Virus record (IMG/VR): IMGVR_UViG_3300024256_000025 | Span: 1-38,822 of that record | Length of the DNA: 38,822 bases | From: a virus | Direction: 5' to 3' (one strand) | Part shown: one piece after another, positions 1 to 8,933 of the stretch | Position numbering within the stretch: the stretch's first letter is position 1 | Layout: each line of letters begins with the position of its first letter | Program-made: the position numbers and the translations under genes | Notes under the pieces: model-generated | What the model was told of the DNA's origin: nothing | The model's database searches: none | What the model saw: the letters and a program-made list of their open reading frames with translations, nothing else

Positions 1-1
1 G

Positions 2-697
2 ATTGCAGCTTTAAATCTTGATTTGTATCATATTGATACGAACATCGTTATGAAGGTGTGGGATATGATTCCATATGAAGATTGGATTAATGGCGAATAC
101 AATATGGCATACGAGGATAGGTTTGAAAAGGTAAAGGAATTGTGCAAGCACTGGATGAATAATGGATCAATTCTCCCTGTTGAATCGCAAGATGTCCAAG
201 ACGAAGAAGAATTCAGAAAGACAACAAGAGCATACATTAAAGAAGGAAAGGAAGGATCGGTTCTAAAGAACAAGACATCATTTTTCAAAGATGGAACATG
301 TCGAGAACAAATCAAAGGTAAGGCCAAGAGAGATACAGATTTAAGATGTATTGGATGGGAGAAGGGAAAGAGTGGATCAACATTTGAAAATGGTATTGGT
401 AGTCTAATCCTCGAATCATCAGACAAAAAGTTGAAGGTCAATGTAGGAACAGGATTTGCAAGATCTCAAAGAGGGCTTGAACCAATTGATACAAATAATA
501 TTGCAAAAGGATTGCAAGCCATTGAAGACTTTGACTTCGATCAGTATACAGGTAAGATTATCGAAGTTGAATATAACGAACTTATTGAAACAAAGTCCAA
601 CAGAGAGACGTACAGTCTATTCCTTCCAGTATTTGTTGAAGTTCGAAACGACAAGGATGAAGCAGATGGATTAACAAAGATTCAGGAGGATAATTAA
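2..697 (+). CDS. ATP-dependent DNA ligase, T4 gp30 type (5' truncated by window edge)
   Basis: This is the C-terminal part of a phage DNA ligase that seals nicks during replication and recombination. The frame is open from base 2, so the true start lies before the window and the TTG at 23 is not a real start. Seen in the sequence: a KVWDMIPYEDW segment matching T4 ligase KVQVWDYVPL, nucleotidyltransferase motif IV as EGSVLKN, a Lys-rich motif V (QIKGKAKRDTDLR), then an OB-fold region with SLILESSDKKLKVNVGTGF, which follows T4 gp30 closely. The N-terminal catalytic lysine motif is outside the window. An 18-codon gene follows directly. Confidence 0.88.
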   Translation: MAALNLDLYHIDTNIVMKVWDMIPYEDWINGEYNMAYEDRFEKVKELCKHWMNNGSILPVESQDVQDEEEFRKTTRAYIKEGKEGSVLKNKTSFFKDGTCREQIKGKAKRDTDLRCIGWEKGKSGSTFENGIGSLILESSDKKLKVNVGTGFARSQRGLEPIDTNNIAKGLQAIEDFDFDQYTGKIIEVEYNELIETKSNRETYSLFLPVFVEVRNDKDEADGLTKIQEDN

Positions 698-698
698 A

Positions 699-755
699 AT
701 GAAAGAAGAAATCAACATCCTCAAAGAACACCTCAAGAAGTTTGACAAACAATAA
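699..755 (+). CDS. 18-residue mini-protein MKEEINILKEHLKKFDKQ
   Basis: A very short frame starts one base after the ligase stop codon. It has a full AGGAGG Shine-Dalgarno at 684-689, nine bases before ATG, stronger than that of many larger genes here. The peptide is charged and helical-looking, with no recognised family. It could be a real micro-protein, or a leader whose translation affects the mRNA before the virion genes. I cannot separate these by sequence alone. Confidence 0.45.
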   Translation: MKEEINILKEHLKKFDKQ

Positions 756-771
756 TTAACGCTTTCTTTAA

Positions 772-778
772 CTATTTA
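772..778 (+). promoter_or_regulatory. Candidate late promoter element CTATTTA
   Basis: CTATTTA lies in the 57-base gap 35 bases before the neck gene. The same heptamer occurs in the gaps before the sheath and tube genes. By analogy with the short single-box late promoters of T4-like phages it may be a phage-specific late element. No transcription start data are available, so this is inference. Confidence 0.3.
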
Positions 779-812
779 GAGTGTATCATAATAGTTATGG
801 AGAAGTGTATCT

Positions 813-2045
813 ATGTCATATCCTGAATTTTCTCCTGCTTCTCAAATAAGCAGCACAGTACTACCAGAGACAGGAAGCGAAGGAAGTGTCCTTGCAGCCT
901 TGCCATTTGGTATCTATCAATCAACTGCATTCCTTTCTGGAGCAGCAGATCAAGTAACATATGTGTATCGAAGATTAGGAGGAGACGTTCTTGATCTTGA
1001 GATTACAGAAGATAATGTGTATTCAGCATATGAAGAAGCTTGTCTTGAATATTCATATCTAATCAACATCCATCAAGCCAAAAACGTATTAGGTGATGTA
1101 TTAGGTTCGACAACGGGTTCTTTCGATCAGGATGGGAACATTATCGATGGAGCACAGAATGTTGAATCAATGTACCCTAAATTTGGATATGCCTATTCAA
1201 GAAAGGTATCTGATGCTGTAGGATCTGCAATGGCTATTGGAGGCTCAGAACCCGTCTATTCTGCATCTTTCGTGATCAAAGAACACCAGCAAGATTATGA
1301 CCTACAAGAGATCATTAGTACATCAGTTGAACACTCTGGAGCAGTAGGAAACAATAGGGTTCTCATTAAAAGAGTGTTTTACAAGACTCCCCATAGTATG
1401 TGGAGATTCTATGGTTATTATGGTGGACTCAATGTCGTAGGTAACTTGCAGAACTATGGGCAGTGGGCAGATGATAGCTCATTCCAGGTTATCCCAGCTT
1501 GGCAGAACAAGATGCAGGCAGGAGCATTTGAAGATCACCTATATACAAGAACATCTCACTACTCATTTCAGGTAAGAAATAACAAGTTGAGAATTTTCCC
1601 TGCTCCTACATTTGCAGATCCTCACAACTTCTGGGTCGAATTCATGGTTGATGGAGATGCTTGGGATGAAGACCCAAACAATCCAACTGGGGTTACTGGG
1701 GTAAACAACATGAACACCATTCCTTTTGAAAATGTACCTTACGAAAGTATTAACTCTATTGGTAAACAGTGGATCAGAAGGTTTGGGTTGGCCTTGATTA
1801 AGGAAACGTTAGGACAAGTTAGAGGAAAGTTCACATCTGGTATCCCATTCCCTAATGGTAACGTAACATTGAATGCGTCAGAACTATTGACACAAGCCAA
1901 AGATGAACAAGAGAAGTTACGAGAAGAACTAAAAACAATCCTTGATGAATTGACGTATGCCAAATTGGCAGAGCGTGATGCCACAATTATGGATAACACA
2001 TTAAAGGTAAATGAAAAGATCCCTCTCTTCATCTTCCGAGGATAA
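813..2045 (+). CDS. Neck / head-tail connector protein, T4 gp13-like
   Basis: A 410-residue structural protein at the head-tail junction. The N-terminal third has a connector-like stretch (YVYRRLGGDVLDLEITEDN followed by AYEEACLEYSYL). The C-terminal part (SIGKQWIRRFGLALIKETLG, then a helical Lys/Glu-rich tail after NGNVTLNASELL) is typical of gp13-type neck proteins in T4-like and marine myoviruses. ATG 813 is preceded by TATGGAGAAG. Its place before the neck/terminator and sheath genes agrees with this role. It could instead be another adaptor of the same class; the neck assignment is from family memory, not a search. Confidence 0.55.
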   Translation: MSYPEFSPASQISSTVLPETGSEGSVLAALPFGIYQSTAFLSGAADQVTYVYRRLGGDVLDLEITEDNVYSAYEEACLEYSYLINIHQAKNVLGDVLGSTTGSFDQDGNIIDGAQNVESMYPKFGYAYSRKVSDAVGSAMAIGGSEPVYSASFVIKEHQQDYDLQEIISTSVEHSGAVGNNRVLIKRVFYKTPHSMWRFYGYYGGLNVVGNLQNYGQWADDSSFQVIPAWQNKMQAGAFEDHLYTRTSHYSFQVRNNKLRIFPAPTFADPHNFWVEFMVDGDAWDEDPNNPTGVTGVNNMNTIPFENVPYESINSIGKQWIRRFGLALIKETLGQVRGKFTSGIPFPNGNVTLNASELLTQAKDEQEKLREELKTILDELTYAKLAERDATIMDNTLKVNEKIPLFIFRG

Positions 2046-2051
2046 AAAAAT

Positions 2052-4664
2052 ATGAATAAAGAAACAATCAAAAATCTAATTTTAAATGAACATCAAAAGT
2101 TTCTTAGAGAGGCAACCACTGGGAAAGGTCGTTATGGAGAAGATATCACCATTTCAGACATGTATTCTGATGAATTGATGCGCTTTTTGGATGATGAATA
2201 TGATGAAGAAGAAATGACAGATTGGATGATTTTGAATAATCGAGCTACAGATATGAATTTGCTGTGGAATTTGGCAATGAAGACTCCAAACGTTGATACT
2301 TTAGTTTCTATTATCCGAAGCAACAAGATGTCAGACGATATGTTGGAAGAGTTGAGAGTAGAGCTTTCGAAAGAAGATTACACAACACAAGATGCCCAAA
2401 GATTAAGTGAAGAATTCACAGAACGTTTGGGAGAAGAATTCCAAGTAGGGGATGCAGTATCTTATTATGATCACAGAAGACAAAGAACAATAAGAGGAAC
2501 AATTGACGATATTCGAGGAGATAGGGCATTTATTCAAGAGCCAAATAGAGAAATGTTAAGTAACAGACCTTTTAGCGACTTGAGAAAGGTAAGGGAAATT
2601 TCTGCATCCGGCAGGATAGAAAGAGAAGATCTCGAAAGACTGCCAACAGAAGAATTCCAAGTAGGGGATGAAGTGGAATACACTACACAAGTTGGAACGA
2701 GACAAGAGAAAGAACGAGGCGTGATTAGTGATACCTACAATACTTACAATGATAACGCTATTTATACTATATCTCTTTCTAGAGGAAGAAGTGCAGAGGT
2801 AAGAAGAAATGAAATTACATTAGTAAATAAAAAACCACCAATCCCAACCCAAGTCCTACAAACCGGAGATCGTGTATCTGTCAAATCAATGATGGGAGAC
2901 AAAGAAGGACACATTATTGCAAAGCATGGCGACAAGTACAGCATTCAAATAGGACCAGACCATATCCTAAAAGGTGTGACATTGGATAGAATCAAAGTAT
3001 TGCAAGCAAAGGCGAATATGCCAAAATCTGCCAAGTCAGATGAAGAAGTCCGAATGTCAATGATGGATTTTGATGATGAACCCGAGACAGAAAAAAATAA
3101 AGATGATGATGGAACAAGATTTGGTAGACTTGAACTTGATGAGGGCATTATTAAAAATTGGAAAGAAAATTTAAGAAAGGCCAAAGATCCAAACACATCA
3201 CCTGACGAGTTGATAGAGCTGTCAAAAAACATTAGACCTGCAGTGAAAATGGCAGTTGCCGCAAATTCAAATACTCCAAGTTCTACACTGAAAGATTTGG
3301 CAAAAAGTAAACTAGGCAAAGTACAAGCTTTGGCGATCTTAAATCCAAATATCGAGGTTAGAGATATTCATATAGTTTTGGAGGAACTTGGAGTCAGTAC
3401 TTCAACAAGATTAATTAGATTACTTCGCAGAAAGTATGGTCGTCGTTGGGAGACCATAGAACGAATTGGAAAGTTTGAAGTAGGAGATAATGTATCATTC
3501 TTGTGGACAGGTAGAGTTGATCCTCGGATATACGGAGTAATTGGAAGAGTTGAAGGAGAACGGGGTTATGGTACTGACAGTTATTGGATTGGTATTCCAA
3601 GAAGCCAACAAGAAAGGGATACAACTCCAACGGGGACGTGGGTTGACGGCTCAGAACTTCGTCTTGAAACGGGGACATCTTCAGAAATGGCCCAAGGAAG
3701 GGTTCGTCAAGGAAGTATAATTGAATTTGATGTATCTGGAGATACCTATATTGGGAGAGTTATTGGAATAGGCAGTGATGGGATGATTGTGGTTGATGTC
3801 GCAAATCATGAAGAAAATATGCGTATATCAAGAGAAAGTGTTGTAAGCATATCTAATCCTTCTTCGACAACTCTTCGGCCAGGAATAGAAGATGATTTTG
3901 AAAGAGAATTGGAAAATGTTGTAGATAGATACAGAGCTTCTCTTGCAAGTAAAGAGCTAGCCCCTAAACAAGGTGATCGCGTTGAATTCAAGGACTCCTT
4001 TGGTATTGCAACTATTGGCAAGATCCAGACAATTCATGACAATGATACCTACACCGTTGGAGTGAAAGGTGGAACGAAGCAAGTTGCCAAATCAAAGATT
4101 ACAAAGATCCTCGACAAGAAGAAAGAGAAAACAGATCAAAGAGATGACACCCAATCAAGATTTGATATGTTAGATTTTGATGGTGGCAATACAACAAGTA
4201 CCCGAGACAAAGAAACAAAAGAAAGGAGATTCAATATGTTAGATTTAGATGAAGCTCGAAAATTTATTAACGATCTTGTAAAAGAAGAATTGGAGAATGT
4301 TCAATCAACTACTCCAAAAGTAGGAGATGAAGTAACCGTTTCTTTCCAAAGAAGGGAAGATGAGCATGGCATCATTATTGCACAAAACCGAGAGCAAACC
4401 AGATTCAATGTCAAGATTGGTAAGGCACAAGTCATTAAAGGACTACCAGCAGAAAGATTAATTATTACAAAGGTTGGACCATCCCCAGAAGATAAGGATG
4501 GTAAACGAAGATTCAACATGATGGACCTTGACGATAAGGGTGTTGAAGTTGTTAACAATAGAGGCAGAGATGACGATCATTCAAGATTCAATCGACTTGA
4601 ACTTGACGAGGCAAAAGAAATGATCAAGAAGTTAGTTATTCGAGAAGGGAAAGAGAGAAAGTAA
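2052..4664 (+). CDS. 870-residue modular repeat protein with seven barrel-like VGD modules and paired RFxMLDLDE motifs
   Basis: No known family as a whole. The N-terminus (MNKETIKNLILNEHQKFLRE) is a short amphipathic helix reminiscent of capsid-targeting peptides of T4-like internal proteins. Then come about seven KOW/SH3-like modules, each starting with a (V/Q/T)GDxV-type turn, near residues 132, 203, 272, 477, 553 (RQGSIIEF), 640 and 757. Six copies of a short acidic motif occur in three pairs: residues 334/356, 703/726 and 820/845. Each pair follows a barrel module. Residues 365-450 look helical. It sits between neck and terminator genes, so it is probably a virion or assembly protein. SD GAGGAT precedes ATG 2052. 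It is mostly hydrophilic, with no membrane segment. Confidence 0.7.
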   Translation: MNKETIKNLILNEHQKFLREATTGKGRYGEDITISDMYSDELMRFLDDEYDEEEMTDWMILNNRATDMNLLWNLAMKTPNVDTLVSIIRSNKMSDDMLEELRVELSKEDYTTQDAQRLSEEFTERLGEEFQVGDAVSYYDHRRQRTIRGTIDDIRGDRAFIQEPNREMLSNRPFSDLRKVREISASGRIEREDLERLPTEEFQVGDEVEYTTQVGTRQEKERGVISDTYNTYNDNAIYTISLSRGRSAEVRRNEITLVNKKPPIPTQVLQTGDRVSVKSMMGDKEGHIIAKHGDKYSIQIGPDHILKGVTLDRIKVLQAKANMPKSAKSDEEVRMSMMDFDDEPETEKNKDDDGTRFGRLELDEGIIKNWKENLRKAKDPNTSPDELIELSKNIRPAVKMAVAANSNTPSSTLKDLAKSKLGKVQALAILNPNIEVRDIHIVLEELGVSTSTRLIRLLRRKYGRRWETIERIGKFEVGDNVSFLWTGRVDPRIYGVIGRVEGERGYGTDSYWIGIPRSQQERDTTPTGTWVDGSELRLETGTSSEMAQGRVRQGSIIEFDVSGDTYIGRVIGIGSDGMIVVDVANHEENMRISRESVVSISNPSSTTLRPGIEDDFERELENVVDRYRASLASKELAPKQGDRVEFKDSFGIATIGKIQTIHDNDTYTVGVKGGTKQVAKSKITKILDKKKEKTDQRDDTQSRFDMLDFDGGNTTSTRDKETKERRFNMLDLDEARKFINDLVKEELENVQSTTPKVGDEVTVSFQRREDEHGIIIAQNREQTRFNVKIGKAQVIKGLPAERLIITKVGPSPEDKDGKRRFNMMDLDDKGVEVVNNRGRDDDHSRFNRLELDEAKEMIKKLVIREGKERK
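2432..2670 (+). repeat. Exact 23-bp direct repeat (2432-2454 and 2648-2670) inside the modular protein gene
   Basis: The 23 bases encoding EEFQVGD are identical at both places, 216 bp (72 codons) apart and in frame. This marks the first two barrel modules as a fairly recent tandem duplication, or as a pair kept alike by recombination. Confidence 0.85.
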
Positions 4665-4667
4665 ATA

Positions 4668-5159
4668 ATGACAAACGAATGGCAACAACCCCCAAACCGC
4701 CCACCAGCCCTATTCGCAGGGGACAAGGAAAGAGATTTAACTCATCAAGTAGGAAATGAGCTTATAGAAAGAGTAATGGGTACAGAAGTATTCTATTACC
4801 CTATCTCAAGAGAGTTGACAAACTACCATTCACTATATGGAGAAGCAATAACAAAAACATTCCTTCCAGCTATTAGAGTATATGCAGTAATTGCATGGGA
4901 AGGATACAAAACAGAGACGACAGAATTAGGTATTGATAAGAGACCATCAATTAAAATACATTTTCATCATAGAAGGTTGACAACAGATCAAGATTTGAAT
5001 GTGACAGTTGGAGATTTTGTAAAGTACGGAGATAGCTATTTTGAGATCACAGAATTAAACGAACCTACTCCCGTCTTTGGTCATATTGAACACCAAGTAG
5101 AAATTGAAGCGATGTGTATCAAGGCAAGAAAAGGATTATTTCAAGGGCATGACGAATAA
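4668..5159 (+). CDS. Putative neck protein, gp14-like
   Basis: A 163-residue protein. The core (RELTNYHSLYGEAITKTFLP, then GDFVKYGDSYFEITELNEP and a C-terminal HQVEIEAMCIKARKGLF) resembles small neck/head-completion proteins of T4-like phages, where a beta-rich domain carries a (D)xYFEI strand. It lies between the modular protein and the terminator-like gene. The stop overlaps the next start (TAATG), indicating coupled translation. The assignment to gp14 rather than another neck component is tentative. Confidence 0.45.
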   Translation: MTNEWQQPPNRPPALFAGDKERDLTHQVGNELIERVMGTEVFYYPISRELTNYHSLYGEAITKTFLPAIRVYAVIAWEGYKTETTELGIDKRPSIKIHFHHRRLTTDQDLNVTVGDFVKYGDSYFEITELNEPTPVFGHIEHQVEIEAMCIKARKGLFQGHDE

Positions 5160-5980
5160 TGGCAAACGATAATTCAACAATACCATTCCAAGCATCAACC
5201 TTGGAAACAATTGATGAAGGATTTTTCAACTGGGTTGACAAAGACCTTGATCTGTTTTGTGATACCAATACCGGATGGAAGAAGTCTCCCGTATTTTGGG
5301 TAGGAGCAGAACGATCATTCCAATCCAAAGATGACAAGGAGAGGTTTGACGACACTGGAGCATTGATCTTCCCTGCAATTACTATTGAGAGAAAGAGTAT
5401 AAACAAAAATCCAAACAGTAAAGGATCTGCATGGGCAAACGTACCACCAGTAGGGGATCTCAAGGGTGGTAGCATCTCGATAACAAGAAGATTAAAACAA
5501 GACAAGACTGCCAATTACACAAATACACTTTCAAAGAGAAAGACAGGACAAGAGAACTTCCCAAAGATTACCAACAAGATGGTATATGAAACTATCACAA
5601 TCCCAATGCCAGTTTATATTGACATCAATTATGAAGTAACATTGAGAACAGAATACCAACAACAGATGAATACATTGATGTCTCCATTTATAACAAAGCC
5701 TGGAGGAATTAACTACATTACCTTCGAGAATGAGAATCACAGATACGAGGCATTTATTCAAGAAGATTTTGCACAATCTAACAACGTCGATTCAATGGGA
5801 AATGAAGAAAGAAAGTATATCACAAAGATTACAGTTAAGGTCTTAGGATACATCTATTCCGAGGACAAAAATGAAGAACAACCAAAGATTGTAAGAAGAG
5901 AATCTATCGTAGAAGTAAAGATCCCAAGAGAAAGAGCACTAACCCAAGAAGAACAAGACTATATCACCCTAAATTCATAG
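5159..5980 (+). CDS. Tail terminator / sheath stabiliser-like protein (gp15/gp3 type)
   Basis: A 273-residue protein translated from an overlapping TAATG junction. The segment MPVYIDINYEVTLRTEYQQQ followed by MNTLMSPF is the typical beta-strand/helix signature of terminator-type proteins that cap the tail tube or stabilise the sheath in myoviruses. The middle contains a long loop with KRKTGQENFPKITNKM. The location directly before the sheath gene supports the role. The exact T4 counterpart (gp15 or gp3) cannot be decided here. Confidence 0.5.
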   Translation: MANDNSTIPFQASTLETIDEGFFNWVDKDLDLFCDTNTGWKKSPVFWVGAERSFQSKDDKERFDDTGALIFPAITIERKSINKNPNSKGSAWANVPPVGDLKGGSISITRRLKQDKTANYTNTLSKRKTGQENFPKITNKMVYETITIPMPVYIDINYEVTLRTEYQQQMNTLMSPFITKPGGINYITFENENHRYEAFIQEDFAQSNNVDSMGNEERKYITKITVKVLGYIYSEDKNEEQPKIVRRESIVEVKIPRERALTQEEQDYITLNS

Positions 5981-6008
5981 TATAAAAACAACTTTACATT
6001 TTTAAGAA

Positions 6009-6015
6009 CTATTTA
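6009..6015 (+). promoter_or_regulatory. Candidate late promoter element CTATTTA
   Basis: The second copy of the CTATTTA element sits in the 78-base gap between the terminator-like gene and the sheath gene, followed by AATATAAAAG. The sheath gene then has a strong AAGGAGAT ribosome binding site. Suggested as a late promoter for the abundant sheath mRNA. Confidence 0.35.
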
Positions 6016-6058
6016 ATATAAAAGTCGTAGTATGTTTGAATAAAGGAGATCTATCAAC

Positions 6059-8881
6059 ATGTCAGTAAAGCAATTTAAATTTGTATCACCAGGAGTTTTC
6101 CTAAACGAAATTGATAATTCACAACTTCCAAATGTAGGGGATGAAATTGGGCCACTAGTAATTGGTCGATTTAAGAAAGGCCCTTCAATGCAGCCAGTTC
6201 TTATTGAAGATACTGACAAGCTTGAGCAGACATTTGGATTGCCAGATCCTGGATTATCATCTGGGGATGCTTGGCGAGATGGTACCTATACTAGTCCAAC
6301 ATATGGCGGATATGCTGCATATTCATGGTTAAAAAATTCAAATGTGCCTATCACTGTTGTTCGTTTGTTGGGTGAGCAGAATGATGATGCAACAAGCGAC
6401 ATTGGAGAGGCTGGCTGGAATGCTGGGCAGATTACAGAAGAGAACTATGGTGGAGCATATGGTCTCTTTGTTTTCCCATCTTCAAGTTCTGCAACAAATA
6501 TTACTGGAGCTTTGGCTGCAACTTGGTACTTCCCAAACGAAATGAGTGGTGGAATCATGTTGTCTGGGACAATCGCTGGGGCAATTACCGAAACGACTGC
6601 GAGTAATGCACTACTTTTCGAGTCGGCAAATCAAGCACTTACTGTAGTAATGTCATCTGGGTCTACATTGCTAGATGCAAAGAAGATTACTTTTGATATG
6701 GATACTGTCCGTGACAAGTTTAACATGGATCCAACATTGACAAATACTTCTGTCACGCTGGCGGCAGATCAAAAAACCTACTGGTTAGGCGAAACTTACG
6801 AAAGAGCTGCAAAAGAAATTATTGGTACTGGTGAATATTGGGGAATGATTGTAGGATTAGAAGATTCGGCAGGAACTGTAGAGAAGTCAAATTACAATAT
6901 GTCTCGTCAAGTTGCGAAGACTGGTTGGTTCTTCTCCCAGGATGTTGGAACAGCTACATCATTCGTTCCTTCCGCGATGCAAAAGTTGTTTAGATTGCAC
7001 ACTCTAGATTCTGGAGAGCACGATCAGAGAAATTATAAAGTTACAATTCAAGACATTAAAGCAGCAAAGGTAACTGGTGATTATGGTACTTTTACCATTC
7101 AAATCAGAGACATTAGGGACTTGGACAGTAAAAAGAACATCGTTGAGCGTTATTCAAACTGTAGTCTTAACCCTGCTGCAGATAACTATATTGCAAAGAA
7201 GATTGGAGATCAATATTACGAATGGGATTCAACACGAAATGTTCTGTTAGAGAAGGGAACTTTTGAAAATAAATCAAGGTTGGTAAGGGTTGAAGTAGAT
7301 ACGGTTGTTGCATCTGGTCGTGCCAATAAGGTATTTTTACCATTCGGTGTGTACGGCCCAGAAAAGATTAAAGATACAGTCATTACAGAAGCTGTTGTGA
7401 CCCCAGATACGTTGGTTGTTGGTAGTGGTTCGATTTATAAAGATTTGGTAAACTGGGAAGAGGGAACAAACGAATTCTCAAGTTCTTTTGCAACAGATTT
7501 TACATCAAGCTTGCAGTTCCCTTCAATTCCGCTTGTTGAGTCAAACCACCCTTATGGTGGCACCTTGAAGGAAGATATGCACTTTGGAGTCGATCTTCTT
7601 AAGAGCGGAAGCTTGACAGCATTTGAAGGAAGTGTTGTTGATCTTGTAAGATCACTTCCCGCAGACGGGGCAAATCCAGGAAGTCCAATTGATTCTACCT
7701 TTACAGAGCAGTCTTGGTACTTCACTCTTGACGATATTGCGTCAGGGTCTGTATCTGCAAATTATGATTATACTTCTGGTAGCCGAGCAGCAGAAAGATC
7801 AGTAACAGCCATTAGTGGATGGTCAAACTTCTTGAACAACACCACAGGATTGAATAGATTTACTACAGTTCTCTATGGTGGGTTTGACGGTCTTGACATC
7901 ACAGAGCGAGAGCCATTGGTGAACAACACACTATTGTCAGGGAAGACCGAACTAACAAGTTATTCTTTTAACACAATCAAGAGAGCGATTAGAATTGTTG
8001 AAGATGCCGAGGTTGTTGAATACAATGTATTGACCGTTCCTGGCTTAACAAACGCATCATTGACCGATCAAGTCTTGGATACTTGTGAGACAAGGGCGGA
8101 CGCTTTGGCAATTGTTGACCTGCCATACGAATATACTCCAGAAACAGAAACTACAGATAACGAAGATACTCGTATCGGTAGTGTTAAAGATACTGTTGAC
8201 GATGTGAAAGATAGAAACATCAATACAAGTTATGGAAGTTCTTACTACCCTTGGGTAATGATTTCTGACCATCTTAATGGAAGTGTCAACCTTTGGGTAC
8301 CACCTTCAATTGTTGCTCTTGGAACATTTGCATCAAGTGATTCGGAGAAGGATGGAGCAGTTTGGTTTGCCCCTGCAGGATTTAATAGAGGTGGATTGGA
8401 TGATGGTTCCTCTGGTTTCAAGGTATTGCAAGTTCGAGATCGAGTATATGTTGCAGACAGAGACAGTCTATACGAGAACAACATTAACCCTATTGCCAAG
8501 TTCGCAGGAGAAGGAATTGTAATCATGGGTCAAAAGACCTTGCAAAGAACACCTTCAGCACTTGACAGAATTAATGTTCGAAGAATGCTTCTATACGTTA
8601 AGAAGGAAGTATCTCGTATTGCAACAAGTGTTCTGTTCGAGCCAAACTTGGAGAAGACTTGGGCACGATTCCGAGGACCAGTTGAGGCAATGTTGAGCGG
8701 TGTAAAGGCAGACTTCGGTTTGGCAGATTACAAAGTAATCCTTGACAAGTCAACAACTACCGAAGACCTTGTTGATAGAAACATCATGTATGCAAAGGTA
8801 TTGTTGAAACCTGCCTATGCAGTAGAGTTCATTGCAGTTGATTTTGTTGTAACAAACTCTGGAGCATCATTCGCAGACTAA
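6059..8881 (+). CDS. Contractile tail sheath protein, T4 gp18-like
   Basis: A 940-residue sheath subunit that polymerises around the tail tube and contracts on infection. The N-terminus (FKFVSPGVFLNEIDNSQLPN, then GPLVIGRFKKGP) is the sheath signature. The C-terminus has the conserved sheath core (FEPNLEKTWARFRGPVEAML, then YAVEFIAVDFVV). It is much longer than T4 gp18 (659 residues). The extra length lies between residues about 140 and 640 and is rich in Ser/Thr/Gly, consistent with inserted surface domains. It has a strong SD (AAGGAGAT) and is followed by the tube gene, the usual myovirus order. Confidence 0.92.
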   Translation: MSVKQFKFVSPGVFLNEIDNSQLPNVGDEIGPLVIGRFKKGPSMQPVLIEDTDKLEQTFGLPDPGLSSGDAWRDGTYTSPTYGGYAAYSWLKNSNVPITVVRLLGEQNDDATSDIGEAGWNAGQITEENYGGAYGLFVFPSSSSATNITGALAATWYFPNEMSGGIMLSGTIAGAITETTASNALLFESANQALTVVMSSGSTLLDAKKITFDMDTVRDKFNMDPTLTNTSVTLAADQKTYWLGETYERAAKEIIGTGEYWGMIVGLEDSAGTVEKSNYNMSRQVAKTGWFFSQDVGTATSFVPSAMQKLFRLHTLDSGEHDQRNYKVTIQDIKAAKVTGDYGTFTIQIRDIRDLDSKKNIVERYSNCSLNPAADNYIAKKIGDQYYEWDSTRNVLLEKGTFENKSRLVRVEVDTVVASGRANKVFLPFGVYGPEKIKDTVITEAVVTPDTLVVGSGSIYKDLVNWEEGTNEFSSSFATDFTSSLQFPSIPLVESNHPYGGTLKEDMHFGVDLLKSGSLTAFEGSVVDLVRSLPADGANPGSPIDSTFTEQSWYFTLDDIASGSVSANYDYTSGSRAAERSVTAISGWSNFLNNTTGLNRFTTVLYGGFDGLDITEREPLVNNTLLSGKTELTSYSFNTIKRAIRIVEDAEVVEYNVLTVPGLTNASLTDQVLDTCETRADALAIVDLPYEYTPETETTDNEDTRIGSVKDTVDDVKDRNINTSYGSSYYPWVMISDHLNGSVNLWVPPSIVALGTFASSDSEKDGAVWFAPAGFNRGGLDDGSSGFKVLQVRDRVYVADRDSLYENNINPIAKFAGEGIVIMGQKTLQRTPSALDRINVRRMLLYVKKEVSRIATSVLFEPNLEKTWARFRGPVEAMLSGVKADFGLADYKVILDKSTTTEDLVDRNIMYAKVLLKPAYAVEFIAVDFVVTNSGASFAD

Positions 8882-8903
8882 GAAAATAAATAAGATAAAG
8901 CAT

Positions 8904-8910
8904 CTATTTA
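8904..8910 (+). promoter_or_regulatory. Candidate late promoter element CTATTTA
   Basis: The third copy of CTATTTA, in the 52-base sheath-tube gap, followed by TTGTATAAAAGG. It would allow separate high-level transcription of the tube gene, as often seen for sheath and tube. Confidence 0.35.
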
Positions 8911-8933
8911 TTGTATAAAAGGAGAATAATTAA

